Assembly: GCF_963675165.1 (NCBI RefSeq)
Contig: NC_087391.1
Span: forward strand, 2,065,001-2,129,000
Reading direction: 5' to 3'
DNA: 64,000 bases
Source: Halichondria panicea
Taxonomy: Eukaryota > Porifera > Demospongiae > Suberitida > Halichondriidae
Part shown: positions 1 through 10,034 of the stretch, piece after piece
How positions within the stretch are numbered: the stretch's first letter is position 1
Layout of the letters: the number at the start of each line of letters is the position of its first letter
Translations under genes and position numbers: made by a program
The notes under the pieces: model-generated
The model's input: only the letters and a program-made list of their open reading frames with translations
The model's database searches: none
What the model was told of the DNA's origin: nothing

Positions 1-51
1 GGTCATTTGAACCACTATCCTTGAAAACAAATCCGCGAAATGTTTAGTTTA

Positions 52-655
52 AGGTTACGGTCAACCGTTTGCTCATTAATTATTCATGAGCTAGATCTAG
101 TGATCTTTCCAGCTAGAATGAGCTGGAAGTCCAGCTGAAACGCAGTAGTAATTTCATGGCTCGAATAGACATTTTTACTATAAAGCTTAGGTACAGTCTA
201 CTGTAGCTTCACTATATGCAGGGCGTGTAGAAGAGATATTTCGAAAAAAGGCTACTGAAAGCTCACAAGAGGCTGTTTTCCTTGGCTCTGGCCGCCATTT
301 TAAGTGGAGTTAGTCTACATATTATTATTTTGTGAGAGTTTGTTGGCCTGGAAAGAAAAAAACGCTTCTACACGCCCTCCAGAATGGTAAGAAGCATCAT
401 ATAAGACCAAGAACACAGAGCTAGAAGTGTTTTTGGAAGTTTAAAATGACTACTAGTTTTGTGTTGTTTCTAGTAACTTGATGATCGCTCAGAGCTTCCA
501 CTGGAAAATGTTTTGAAGACTGATTCTTGTCATACAGGATGATACACCGATATATTTATCATGTGTGTGCTTCAAATTTTTATCATAGTTTCACAAAAAT
601 CATTATAAGAAAATCATAAATTATTCATGAGCAAACTGTTTACCGCAACCTTAAG
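52..655. repeat. TIR element, about 600 bp
   Basis: The segment near 52-100 (GGTTACGGTCAACCGTTTGC followed by TCATTAATTATTCATGAG) returns in inverted orientation near 612-655 with a few mismatches. That gives terminal inverted repeats of about 40 bp around a 500-bp unique interior. No transposase reading frame is visible inside, so I read it as a non-autonomous DNA element. It probably lies within the WDR74-like gene, whose next exon was not found here. The rest of 1-1100 holds nothing I recognise. Confidence 0.5.
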
Positions 656-1100
656 AAATCCGAAAAAATAACCCGCTATATGACGGTAGCAGAATATGAA
701 TGTGGATATCTGGCCATTTTGTATTATGTACACCACTTAACCAAAATCACTTAACCCTCAAAATAGGTTTTCCACGTTTACCTTGTCCGTGTCTAAAGGC
801 CAGTAACACAGGCTGCCTCTGTCAGTGCAGGTGATGAGTACCCTAGGAGGGAGAGAGAAGGAGCTAGTTACATCCAGTTACCTTAGTGAAATATATGGGA
901 GCATTATGCGTTTTGGTCGGCTTGGAAAACATTATATGATACTTATTTCCTCGATTAAACGTCACAATTTCAATGGGATTGTACAGGCTTCGAATAAAGT
1001 CTTAAATGTGAGATAGAAATTTATGCGACATGATAGCTAGCTAGCTTCTCGCATAAATAACATTAGTTATTATCATGCATAAATTTTTGTCTTTACTCAC

Positions 1101-1502
1101 TCATTGTGTTTCCCCAGACCCACAAACTGCCCCTCTCCTCCAGTGCAGTCACACTCGGCTGTGAACAGACGATCCTGACAACTGAATTTCTGGACAATGC
1201 CATCTCTGCGTCCACAGTACAGGGCGTCATGTGATTCGTCTTCCCAGCACATGACGGTCACCTCTTTACGCTTGTCAGTCTGGGAGAGGGTGATGGAGGC
1301 AGGTAGATAGTTAGTGGCCCGTCCAGTGGGGAGACACACTCCTAGAAGATGGAGATAAATACAGTGTTTGCGTATGTCAAATACTGCTATTCAAGAATAA
1401 TTATGCTGTCCTACCTTTCAAGACTCCTAGTGATGTTCCTATCCATACGTCTATAGGTGCTCTTGTTGACTCTAAACTAATTCCCTTGACTAAATCTGCC
1501 AT
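1101..1502 (-). CDS. WDR74: WDR74-like WD-repeat protein, first two exons (partial)
   Basis: Exon 1 runs 1502-1415 and starts with ATG (MADLVKGISLE...VWIGTSLGVLKG). It ends at a GTAGGA donor. Exon 2 runs 1341-1101, from a CTTCTAG acceptor to a GTGAGT donor, and joins in frame (phase 1). The encoded 109 residues carry VTVMCWEDES, a YCGRRDGIVQKFS strand and the CTGGEGQFVGL block. These line up with the start of the WDR74/Nsa1 propeller (VWVGTETGILKG, ALCWG, CPGGEGMFRGL in human, from memory). WDR74/Nsa1 is a nucleolar seven-bladed propeller that works with the NVL/Rix7 ATPase in 60S subunit maturation. The remainder of the gene must lie left of the window or in undetected exons below 1100. The start is chosen because the homology begins within 20 residues of this ATG. 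Confidence 0.72.
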
Positions 1503-1606
1503 GGCCAGCTAATTTACACGTGGTAGGTAAAGATCCTTATACAAGTAGATATAGACTGCTTTATGATTAAGACCTTTTTACCCTGACGATCCTCCTGACT
1601 CTGAGG

Positions 1607-1844
1607 TACCGTATAGCGCGAAATGTTCGAGGGGCTTAATTTTCGCGGATTTCGTGGGTTAGAATTCTATATGAAAATTAAGTCCACGAAAATTGTTCTT
1701 TAATTAGAATTACCTGCTATCGTGCAAATATTTAAAGGCGTGGCTTCCGGTAAGGAGTCATTCCGCGAACATTGTGCAACGAAATGGTTTTTAGAGGCCA
1801 TTCCACAAAATATAAGTGCCTCGAAAATTTCGCGCTATACGGTA
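1607..1844. repeat. Palindromic MITE, TACCGTATAGCG family, copy 1
   Basis: This 238-bp element begins TACCGTATAGCGCGAAA and ends TTTCGCGCTATACGGTA. The arms continue with runs such as CGAGGGGCTTAATTTTCGCG. A near-identical element lies in the opposite orientation at 3422-3649. Related ends occur at 9042, 31480, 39869, 40549 and 56003. No coding capacity; a non-autonomous inverted-repeat element. Confidence 0.75.
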
Positions 1845-1864
1845 TATCGGAGGCAGAGTGGGGA

Positions 1865-2120
1865 GGTACAGCGGTTTCAGAGTTCTTGCGCATCTCCAAT
1901 GTCTAGAGCGGAAGTCACTGGTCACGTGATATTCCCAAACATTAAGGTTGCGCCTAAAATCAGTGCAGTGCTTTTCCAGAGCCTGGAGGTGTTGCTTTTC
2001 TTCACACTGTTCAGCTCTAGCTTCCTTTCTCTGACAAGCATGCTATATGCACTGGCTATATATATCATGCTCTTAAAATGGCTGTCATTTAATACTGATT
2101 CACAAATTCAACATATCAAG
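1865..2120. repeat. Truncated TA-target MITE (CAGNGGTTT family), left end only
   Basis: TACAGCGGTTTCAGAGTTCTTG followed by TCTAGAGCGGAAGTCACTGG matches the left terminus of the complete elements at 4968-5548 and 13541-14149. No matching right terminus is seen before 2250, so the copy appears truncated. The right limit given is approximate. Confidence 0.5.
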
Positions 2121-2639
2121 CAATAATTACTCAGTATAATTATTAGTCCAGAGATATTCGAGAAGATATCTGATTAGTCCTGTCTTCTCTTCTTGAACTT
2201 CTGTACTGCCTCTTGACGTTCCACTTGTATTGAAAAAGAAAGGGAATCCGACTAGAAAAACATTTGCAATGTGAAAAATTGCTAGGATTGGCCAGGGGAA
2301 CCACAAAAAAGCGTGGAAACAAGAAATCCGACGAGAGCATAACTCCAATCCGTTACAACGTCATGAACATGTACAATACATAGTATATACACTGTGTTCC
2401 AGATCCATCTCTACCAGCTTCCATCCACATTATTCCATGCAGGTCACCAGTACGGTCCGTGCATGTTACTACGCATGGATGGACTGTGTGTACCTGTGCT
2501 CAACACTGCATGTATTAGGAACATCAATTCATCACAAATCATCATTATTATATGCGCACATTCCAAAATGGATGACTGTATAATAAAAAGATTGGTCATC
2601 ACCCCACCAGTAAAAATTGCGTATTTATATTATAATGAA

Positions 2640-3186
2640 AGCACCACAGGTGCTGATGCCTCGGTGGAGATGCCAAAGCTATACATAACATGAAGCTACT
2701 AATAGCTTTTATACTGATGAACATTTTTGCAATAATTATTTTGCTGCCATGCAGACTCAAAGAGTGGGTAATGATCGACCATGATTGTTGTTAAAAACGA
2801 TCGATGCCAAAAGTTCAAGTCTAAAATTAATGGCTGCCATCAACAGAGCCTTGCAGCTCTCTTCCTCACTCTTGCAGCTACCAATAGCTAGCGTTCTAGT
2901 GCAGAACTAACTACTAAGTAGAGTAGTAACACTCGGTAAACAAGTTTGGCTACGTGCTCTTCTGAAAAGGCTGCAATGGCATTCCAAGTAAGCAAAACTA
3001 GGCATAACTCGAGAACAAAGCATTATTTTGCAAATCCACGAATTAAAATCCAAGTAAACATGACTAGAAGCCTATAGAAACTCTTACTTGCACTTGATTC
3101 ATCCTTGAGCAGCTGTAGCAGTCTACACAGACAGACACACAGACACACAACCGTATACCTCGCTTGCGCATGCGCACCGAGGCATA
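2640..3186 (-). repeat. TGCCTCGG interspersed repeat, copy a
   Basis: Read on the minus strand, this starts ATGCCTCGGTGCGCATGCGC, then AAGCGAGGTATACGG, a short TG-rich tract, and about 400 bp of conserved sequence ending near GCATCAGCACC. Further copies: 30322-30629 (partial), 31750-32066 (internal deletion), 41015-41535 (long) and 63647-63746 (partial). A variant starting ATGCCTCGAGGC is at 26031, 27800 and 34309. No reading frame is conserved. Confidence 0.7.
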
Positions 3187-3217
3187 ATTATTGGCTGGGA
3201 AAACAACCAGTTCATTA

Positions 3218-3291
3218 GCCTCGATCCCAGGCCGCACTTCCCAGTGCGGCCTGGGATCGAGGCTAATGAAAAGGCCGGTGAAGGAGGCTAC
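3218..3291. mobile_element. TAGCCTCGA hairpin element, copy 1
   Basis: A near-perfect 50-bp hairpin starts TAGCCTCGATCCCAGGCC and ends GGCCTGGGATCGAGGCTA, followed by 25 bp ending GGAGGCTA. The flanks carry CCAGTTCAT immediately before and again after the element, a 9-bp direct repeat (10 bp if the shared A is counted). Copies 2 and 3 are at 13652-13713 and 14988-15090. A diverged start occurs at 63751. Confidence 0.65.
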
Positions 3292-3421
3292 CAGTTCATG
3301 TGATTGACGTTGTAACGGATTGGAGTTATGCTCTCGTCGGATTTCTTGTTTCCACGCTTTTTTGTGGTTCCTCTGGCCAATCCTAGCAATTTTTCACATT
3401 GCAAATGTTTTTCTAGTCGGA

Positions 3422-3649
3422 TACCGTATAGCGCGAAATTTTCGAGGCACTTATATTTCGTGGATTAGCCTCTAAAAGCTATTTCGTTGCACAATGTTCG
3501 CGGAATGACTGCTTACCGGAAGCCACGCCTTTAAATCTATGCATGCTATAGCAGGTAATTCAATTTTTGTGGACTTAATTTTCGTGTAGGATTCTAACCC
3601 ACGAAATCCGCGAAAATTAAGCCCCTCGAAAATTTCGCGCTATACGGTA
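3422..3649. repeat. Palindromic MITE, TACCGTATAGCG family, copy 2
   Basis: This 228-bp element has the same termini and internal blocks (for example CATTCCGCGAACATTGTGCA seen in reverse) as the element at 1607-1844, but the opposite orientation. It abuts the right arm of the composite inverted repeat that ends at 3421. Confidence 0.75.
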
Positions 3650-3782
3650 TACCTTTGATTGAACCCAGAGGAGGTCGGACATCACTTGAACTTTCACTAA
3701 TTAGACTCTATGACCTTTTAATGACATTCCAGGCCAAATTGCTTTTCGTTTTTGCTGACTCAGTAGTAAAACATGACTGGAT

Positions 3783-4443
3783 CCAGAGGAGGGAGGACAC
3801 GATTAACCTTAGCTCTAATTAGCTAATTATCGCGACCTTTTAATTACATTCTTTGAACGATTCATCTTTTCTTTTTTTATAACCTCTACATATTGGGACA
3901 CACAGAACAGTACTGTAGTAGTATATTAGTATGAGTGACAGGCAATTCTTGCAGGCACAGAGCAAACCATACAAATAAAGGGGTGCTAGAAGCTGAGATT
4001 GTTAGTGTCATTGATGTTCTTCATGTTGGAGACACTCTGAACTAAACAATTCCATGTTGCAGCTTTATCAGAGACAGGAGTGCCTGGGGTGCTTCTCACA
4101 GGGATCTTGGAGACAGGAGTGCCTGGGGTGCTCCTCATAGGGATCCTGGAGACAGGATCAAGAGTGCTTCTCACAGAGACAAGATCAGAGTGCCTGGGAT
4201 GCTTCTCACAGGGATATTAGAGATAAGAGTACTTGAGGTGCTTCTTATAGGGGTCCTATTACCTTCAGGTCCTGACAACTTGGCCATAGGGGTACCTCCA
4301 GTAGGAGAAAAGGCTTACTTTGCTCTAGCTCAATATGTAGAGGTTATAAAGAAAGAAAAGATGAATCGTTCAAAGAATGTAATTAAAAGGTCGCGATAAT
4401 TAGCTAATTAGAGCTAAGGTTAATTGTGTCCTCCCTCCTCTGG
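3783..4443. repeat. Element with 115-bp TIRs and internal minisatellite
   Basis: The left arm 3783-3898 (CCAGAGGAGGGAGGACAC onward) returns inverted at 4330-4443 (ending GTGTCCTCCCTCCTCTGG). Between them, 4078-4265 holds about five copies of a 35-40-bp unit containing AGTGCCTGGGGTGCTTCTCA and GGGATCTTGGAGACAGG. The short reading frames through the repeats are not convincing genes. Confidence 0.65.
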
Positions 4444-4462
4444 ACTGGATCTTGGCGGATCT

Positions 4463-4892
4463 AGCTAGTATGGGTATTATGTGCTGATAGGGTTAGGTCC
4501 AGTAACCATCGTAGAGACACCAAACACAACTAGCTATCAACAGATTCAGCGACAGAAACCGTGCAGAAATATTGTCTCATAAATTAGTCGCCCTCTATAA
4601 CATAGACTCGTGATTAGGCCGCCCAACTTTTAGAGGGCGGCTAAAATAAAGACTAGCAGAAGTACAGAAATTGCTTTTTGTTTTTGCTGACTCGGCAGTA
4701 GAACACGACTACCGGTAGCTTGTATGGCTATTATGTGCTGATAGGGTTAAGTCCAGTAAACCATCACAGACACCAAACACAACTAGTTGTCAACAGATTC
4801 AGTGACAAGAACTGTGCAGAAGCATTGTCTCATAAATTAGTCGCCCTCTTTAACATAGACTCAGCCGCCCAACTTTTAGAGGGCGGCTAAAA
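4463..4892 (+). repeat. Diverged tandem duplication of about 200 bp
   Basis: The segment 4463-4652 (ATTATGTGCTGATAGGGTTA to GAGGGCGGCTAAAAT) is repeated at 4733-4892 with scattered changes. Each copy ends in a small hairpin whose arms are TTAGTCGCCCTCT and AGAGGGCGGCTAA. A further TTTTTGCTGACTC motif precedes each copy. No gene is evident. Confidence 0.6.
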
Positions 4893-4967
4893 TCGTGCAC
4901 GCAGTACGTCAGACCTCCTTGATTTTATATGCAGCTTATGCATGTATGGGTGTACGGAAAGCGACTA

Positions 4968-5548
4968 CAGACCTTTGCAGAGTTCTTGCAACTCGATGTC
5001 TAGAGCGGAAGTGCCTGTCACGTGAACCATTACATAACAAGATTGAATTCTGGCTCATTCCTAACCAATTTTTCTCCAATAAAGCCTATTTAATTTTGTT
5101 AAACTGGGAAAAATTCGACCTATATAGGAGGAAGGCTTTGAACATGAACAGCTAGCTAGCTGATGAGTATTTCCAATCGTTTTGTGAGTTACTATTAGTC
5201 ACACAGCCTGTGTCACAGAACTATATATCCAGCTGGAGCTAAGGCTTAGCTTTAAGCTTTTACTGTCTATGACTAGACTCTCAACAGCTTGCAGCAACAC
5301 AAAATGAGCGGGCAGGCTGGGGCAAGCCACTTCATATAATACTGGGAAGCTACAATCCTATTTCAGACTTCTCTGAATAACTAGTAACAAGTAATTTAGT
5401 GATGCATCTTGAGAACTCAATGTAAAAAACTTGCCTCACTCAGCAATGTTGGGCTCACGTGATGTTGTGTGGCTTTAATGTACATGAATATCACGTGACG
5501 GTAACTTCCGCTTTAGACGTCGAGTTGCAAGAACTCTGCAAAGGTCTG
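4968..5548. mobile_element. Complete TA-target MITE (581 bp)
   Basis: The left end CAGACCTTTGCAGAGTTCTT and right end AAGAACTCTGCAAAGGTCTG are inverted copies that continue through GTCTAGAGCGGAAGT. The element is flanked by TA on both sides (4966-4967, 5549-5550). TA targets with CAG-starting termini are typical of Tc1/mariner-type elements. No transposase frame is present. Confidence 0.75.
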
Positions 5549-5551
5549 TAA

Positions 5552-6700
5552 ATATGGCGCAATATTAGTGCCAAAATTAGAGTATATACGTATTTGTATC
5601 TAGGGGGTACTCTTTTTGTAAACTGGTATAGAAAATAAACATTCAGGGGCACACTTTTTAGTGTAGACTATCACTTGGAGGTAATCTTATCACTTTAGGT
5701 ACACAAATAATTCTTTTGAGGGTACCTGCTCTTCCATGAGTACCCTAAAATATATTTTCCGTACTGAACTAAAAAGAGTACCCTCAAATAAAAAGAGTAC
5801 CCTCAAAATAAAAAGAGTACCCTCAAATAAAAAGAGTACCCCCAAATAATTTCTGAGGTTAAAGTTCACGTACTTTAACCTCTACTTGTATTTCTATTTA
5901 GAGCACATCCTTAGACTTCAAGTACCTTTTTGTCCATGTAATAATTATTACTTAGCACCATAATTATAATTTTTTTATCTAGTCTCATAAAAATTAATAA
6001 TAAACATCAATTTTTGGTAGTCCCTTAGAACACTTATTGTAATCAATCATAAGGGATCTGATGAAGGCCTTCCCACTTCTTCAGAAGCTAAGGTAGCCGG
6101 TGTACAAAATCTGCTCGCAACTGTATGGTCTTGCCACCAGCATGTCCTCTAAAGATAGCGTGTGCTACATAGCCCAGGGCTTCTGCCTCTGTTTGACTCA
6201 ACGAGCCATCAACAATATCAGTCAACAGTTCTCTATAAATCAGCTATCAGCAGCTTCCACACCAGACTTCCAAGGGACTGTTCAATAACCTTAATAATAA
6301 TTGCTCACAATTCTAAGGGGCGCTCTAAATAGAAATACAAGCCACACCTCTAAGTAGAGGTTAAAGTGCGTGTACTTTAAACCTTAGAAATTATTTGGGG
6401 GTACTCTTTTCATTTGGGGGTACTCTTTTTATTTGATGGTACTCTTTTTATTTGAGGGTATACTCTTTTTATTTGAGGGTACTCTTTTTAGTTCAGTACT
6501 CTTCAGGTCATTATAATATGGAAGAGTAGGTACCCTCAAAAGAATTATTTGTGTACCTAAACTGATAAGAGTACCCCCAAGTGATAGTCTACACTAAAAA
6601 GTGTACCCCTGATGTTTATTTTCTATAAGTTTACAAAAAGAGTACCCCCTAGATACAAATACGTATATACTCTAATTTTGGCACTAATATTGCGCCATAT
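5552..6700. mobile_element. 1.15-kb foldback element with AGAGTACCCTC repeats
   Basis: The termini ATATGGCGCAATATTAGTGC and GCACTAATATTGCGCCATAT are inverted copies. Inverted homology continues inward for about 370-400 bp per arm. Each arm contains four or five tandem copies of an 18-20-bp unit built on AAAAAGAGTACCCTCAAAT (5765-5850 and, inverted, 6395-6490). The unique centre is about 350 bp. The element starts three bases after the MITE ending at 5548. Confidence 0.75.
6088..6243 (-). pseudogene. Possible captured coding fragment inside foldback
   Basis: The unique centre of the foldback contains a 51-residue open stretch on the minus strand. It includes LLTDIVDGSLSQTEAEAL, GYVAHAIFRGHAGGKT and IQLRADFVHRLP before a stop. 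The composition looks protein-like (helical, balanced charge), and there is no start codon. I do not recognise the family. It may be a host exon fragment picked up by the element, or chance. Confidence 0.25.
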
Positions 6701-7630
6701 GTAAATACAGGAATATGTCCAATGTCCACCTTTGAACCTTGCATATAAAATCACGTTTTAATGGTAAAAAACCGTTAATATTCAAACTATCAAATCACTA
6801 TTTTCTTCAGAGCTTGAGAGATGAGAGCTAGCTAGGGCCTGGGGCTAGGGGGAACAGACTGCAGTCGTTGCTAGCCTCCTTGTGGTGAACCATGTATCCT
6901 CTACTATCTATGGCACAAGTAAGATAAAATTAGGTAGATTAGGTAAATTAATAGGTATCTAGTCTATAAAATTATAATTATATCATCTCAGTACAGTACA
7001 TGCAGTATACACAATAGCTAGCTGCATGGTACATGGTATGGTGTAGATACATGTCTGATGTAGATCTAGTATTAGTAACGCTTGTTTGTAAAGACAGGAC
7101 CCTTCGCACCACCATCACTCTTGTTTCTTCTTTTCCGCTATATGTCCATTTACTCCATACGTTTCATACTATCTCACTTGTAATTGTTGTTTCACCATTT
7201 CCCAGGCCGTACTGTACAAGTGAAAGCAATCCTTGAGATCTGCAACGTCTTGGTCTACAAAGAGTTTGTCGTTCACTTCTCATTTCTTTCTTTACCCATG
7301 TTCCTGTGCATCATTACTGTGTGGCTTGTGCTACACTGAGTACATATTCAAATTTTGAGTGGAGTTCTACTGGGGCTATTGTAGCATTGTCCTTGGGACC
7401 GAGGCTATAGGACAAATCGGACTGCTCTGCCTCATAAGTGAAGAGGCGAACACAAATGGCAGAATGTTCCCTCACAATAATGATCGTTTTTTGTGCAATA
7501 AAACAATGTTTGCTGTATTAATTTACAACATGTTGGGATGCATGAGCACATTAATTTTAATACAACATGTACCCTGTATGGATCTGCGCTATAGATCTAT
7601 ATAGTATTAATTGAAGATTTAAAGTTTCAT
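6701..7630. other. Intergenic stretch upstream of GT92 gene
   Basis: There is no supported gene in these 930 bases. Short open frames (for example 7359-7604, hydrophobic) have no recognisable domain. The promoter of the GT92 gene should lie here, but no clear TATA or initiator can be argued for in such AT-rich DNA. Confidence 0.4.
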
Positions 7631-8947
7631 GTGCTTCTTGTGCATAATCCTCTGGAGCCACCCCCACATCACAGAATTATAAGGTCAAAGTTCATGGACA
7701 TAATTATTCTAGGCTCTCGTGGAGTACGTGATCAGACCTTTCCTGTAAAAGAGAACGATAGCTATACAGAGATCTTAGCAAATGAACTGGATATGAATAA
7801 CAAGTTGAAGAGGACTTTTATCGGTTTGGTACTTCTTTTGATCGGTATCTATATGTATCAATGTTTCAATACATATGCTGTACGACCAGATACTAAGGTA
7901 CATATCTATTCTATGATTATTCGATCAGCATACATTGACACACGTGCGAGAAATGGTTACAAACACTCTGTTAATACAGTAGTGATTTTTGCAGAGGCCT
8001 CTATGGAAATACGCAAACATGGGTTAATTGAAGGCTGCGGTGCTGATTCCATTAATGCTAAAGCTTTTAACCCTATTCCTCTTTACTTTCCGTGGATTAC
8101 CTATCATTTCCCAAAACTTACTCACGAGGAGATAATGATTGATTGTTACGATCTTGAACTCCATGAAAACAGCACTGCTTTTGTACGTTATCGTCCACTT
8201 TCAAACTCAGATATGACGATAACAGCTACTATTGACGTTACATACCCTGCACATAGAGATGACTATAAAGACAAAGTTGTTGTTTGTACGAACTGCTTTG
8301 GCAAACCACCTTGGTTAAGTGAGTGGCTAAAATATCAGAAGACTATTGGAGTTGATTTGGTTCAATTATATGTTGAAGAGCAATTTATGAGTGACAATGA
8401 AAATCTCAAAATTATTGAAAGTTATATTCAAGAAGGTTTCCTGAAAGTAGAAAATCGTAAAACATATTTCAATACATCACAGATTTACTACCACTCAGAA
8501 CTTATAAACCATCATGATTGTTTGTATCGCTATCGAGAAGTGTTTGAATTTGCCTTCTTTTTAGACACCGATGACTTTTTTATCCCACGTCTACCTAACA
8601 AGACTAATGTACACGACTATGTCAACCAATTTTTTTGTGAGGACAATCAAGTATCAGCTGAATTTGTGTGGCTCAAATATTTTCCGGATTGTGGCTTAAC
8701 ACAACCGTTATCAAATTTGAAAGATGGTAATATAACAAGTTTACTCAAAGTTAAAGAATTCTGGAAGTCACCGGAGCCAAAATTTGTTTGTAGACCAACC
8801 CTGACGACATCGATTGGAATTCATTCTACAACTGGAATATTGGGAGGAACAACAATTGTTCATCCACCTGTTGATGTAGCTTACATAGCTCATGTTAGGG
8901 CTCACGAATTATTAGGCCTACCAAGTAATGCTGATTGCAAAATTTGA
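7631..8947 (+). CDS. GT92-family glycosyltransferase (DUF23), type II membrane protein
   Basis: A single-exon open frame of up to 438 codons. Residues about 63-79 (FIGLVLLLIGIYMYQCF) form one membrane anchor after a short basic N-terminus (NNKLKR), the usual Golgi type II layout. Met55 (nt 7793) or Met22 may be the true start, because homology is not expected upstream of the anchor. The catalytic domain opens with KVVVCTNCFGKPPWLSEWLK and QKTIGVDLVQLYVEEQF. It carries FFLDTDDFF (D312, D314, D315), the metal/nucleotide-sugar site expected of the fold, and closes near YIAHVRAHELLG. GT92 enzymes transfer galactose to N-glycan core fucose in nematodes; the substrate here is unknown. A frameshifted partial copy lies 9 kb downstream at 17551-18123. 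Family call firm, acceptor unknown. Confidence 0.85.
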   Translation: MLLVHNPLEPPPHHRIIRSKFMDIIILGSRGVRDQTFPVKENDSYTEILANELDMNNKLKRTFIGLVLLLIGIYMYQCFNTYAVRPDTKVHIYSMIIRSAYIDTRARNGYKHSVNTVVIFAEASMEIRKHGLIEGCGADSINAKAFNPIPLYFPWITYHFPKLTHEEIMIDCYDLELHENSTAFVRYRPLSNSDMTITATIDVTYPAHRDDYKDKVVVCTNCFGKPPWLSEWLKYQKTIGVDLVQLYVEEQFMSDNENLKIIESYIQEGFLKVENRKTYFNTSQIYYHSELINHHDCLYRYREVFEFAFFLDTDDFFIPRLPNKTNVHDYVNQFFCEDNQVSAEFVWLKYFPDCGLTQPLSNLKDGNITSLLKVKEFWKSPEPKFVCRPTLTTSIGIHSTTGILGGTTIVHPPVDVAYIAHVRAHELLGLPSNADCKI

Positions 8948-9657
8948 CTAATATCACTATGTATCACAGCTAATAATTATAATTAGGCCAATGTTAATCA
9001 ATGTCTTGTTTCTGGTTTGGGAATCACCTTACCACTATATACCGTATAGCGGGTAATTTTCGGGGAACAAAATATCAACGGTCATCTCATACTTGAGGCC
9101 ATTTGGGGACACAGGACAATATTTAGTTACACAGCCTTAGCTATATCATAGGTACTATAGAAACACAAGCATGTGACAGACAATATTCACCAGGGAATTT
9201 TGTCTAGGGGACAATATTCCCTCGTAAAAATAACAATACTATACCCCCAGATCTAATATCTTGGGGGCAAAATCAAGTAAAGCTGGGATCGGATTAGGTC
9301 TGGAGAAATATTGTCCGGGGGGGGGGACAATATTTACTATAGGGAATAACGTCCCCTATCTGAGAATATAGTTCCCCCCCCCTTAAATGGTTGTTACTAG
9401 CTCGTTTAAACAAGTCTGAAAAAGTAATGAAGAAAGTCTTGACTCTTGCAGCCTTTCCGTGTGTTCTAGTGGGCATGCTCTTCTTTCCAAAGGCAGATCT
9501 GAGTTTTTATTTATAACCTGCTAACTAGGTACCGTATATATATCGGGAAAATTCTGTGGTGCAAATTTTGCACGAGTTAAAAGATGCCCTAGTTTGATTA
9601 GACACACCACTGTCGCCAGGTCGAGATATACTGGTGTGTGTGTGTGTGTGTGTGTGC

Positions 9658-9688
<31 letters not shown>

Positions 9689-10034
9689 GTTGCACGACTG
9701 ATAACTCTCAGTTTATAACAAAAAGTAATGAATGTGTGGGGGTGGGGTTTAGTTAGCATGTTCAATAAACTGACCACAGCCACTAGTATTATGTTGAATT
9801 GCTTGGCTCTTAGTAACAATAATTCATATATCACATTTATTCCAGACTGATCCACACACACCTGTGCACCACTAATCTAGCACAAATTATTAATAAATAT
9901 AGAACACTACAGGAAGTCCAGTTTAGCTATAATAATGTACCCACACTATACAGTGGTGTACCTAACATCAAAGTAGTTCAGAGTTATCACATCACTCCTT
10001 CCCCTACAAGAAGCTCGACCCGAGCTTCGGCACA
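8948..10034. other. Intergenic stretch with MITE end, G/C homopolymers and TG microsatellite
   Basis: A TACCGTATAGCGGG family end is at 9042. Around 9320-9380 there are G9 and C9 runs in a degenerate inverted repeat, and at 9632-9688 a (TG)n tract interrupted by CGCG. A purine run on the minus strand (10009-9997, GTAGGGGAAGGAG) directly precedes TGATGTG. It would fit the polypurine tract and 3' LTR start of the gypsy remnant that follows, but no second LTR was found to confirm it. Confidence 0.45.

Larger units (their letters stand above)
2248..3421. repeat. Composite inverted-repeat element with nested inserts
   Basis: A 120-bp arm at 2248-2371 (TCCGACTAGAAAAACATTTG inward to the TTACAACGTCATGAACATG region) returns inverted at 3299-3421. 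A pair of related arms, much closer together, sits at about 35932-36106. The loop contains an interspersed repeat (2640-3186) and a hairpin element (3218-3291), so the outer element is the host of later insertions. Confidence 0.6.

Noticed and set aside
7359..7604. 81-codon hydrophobic open frame upstream of the GT92 gene
   Set aside because: No family, no splice partner, AT-rich surroundings; likely chance.
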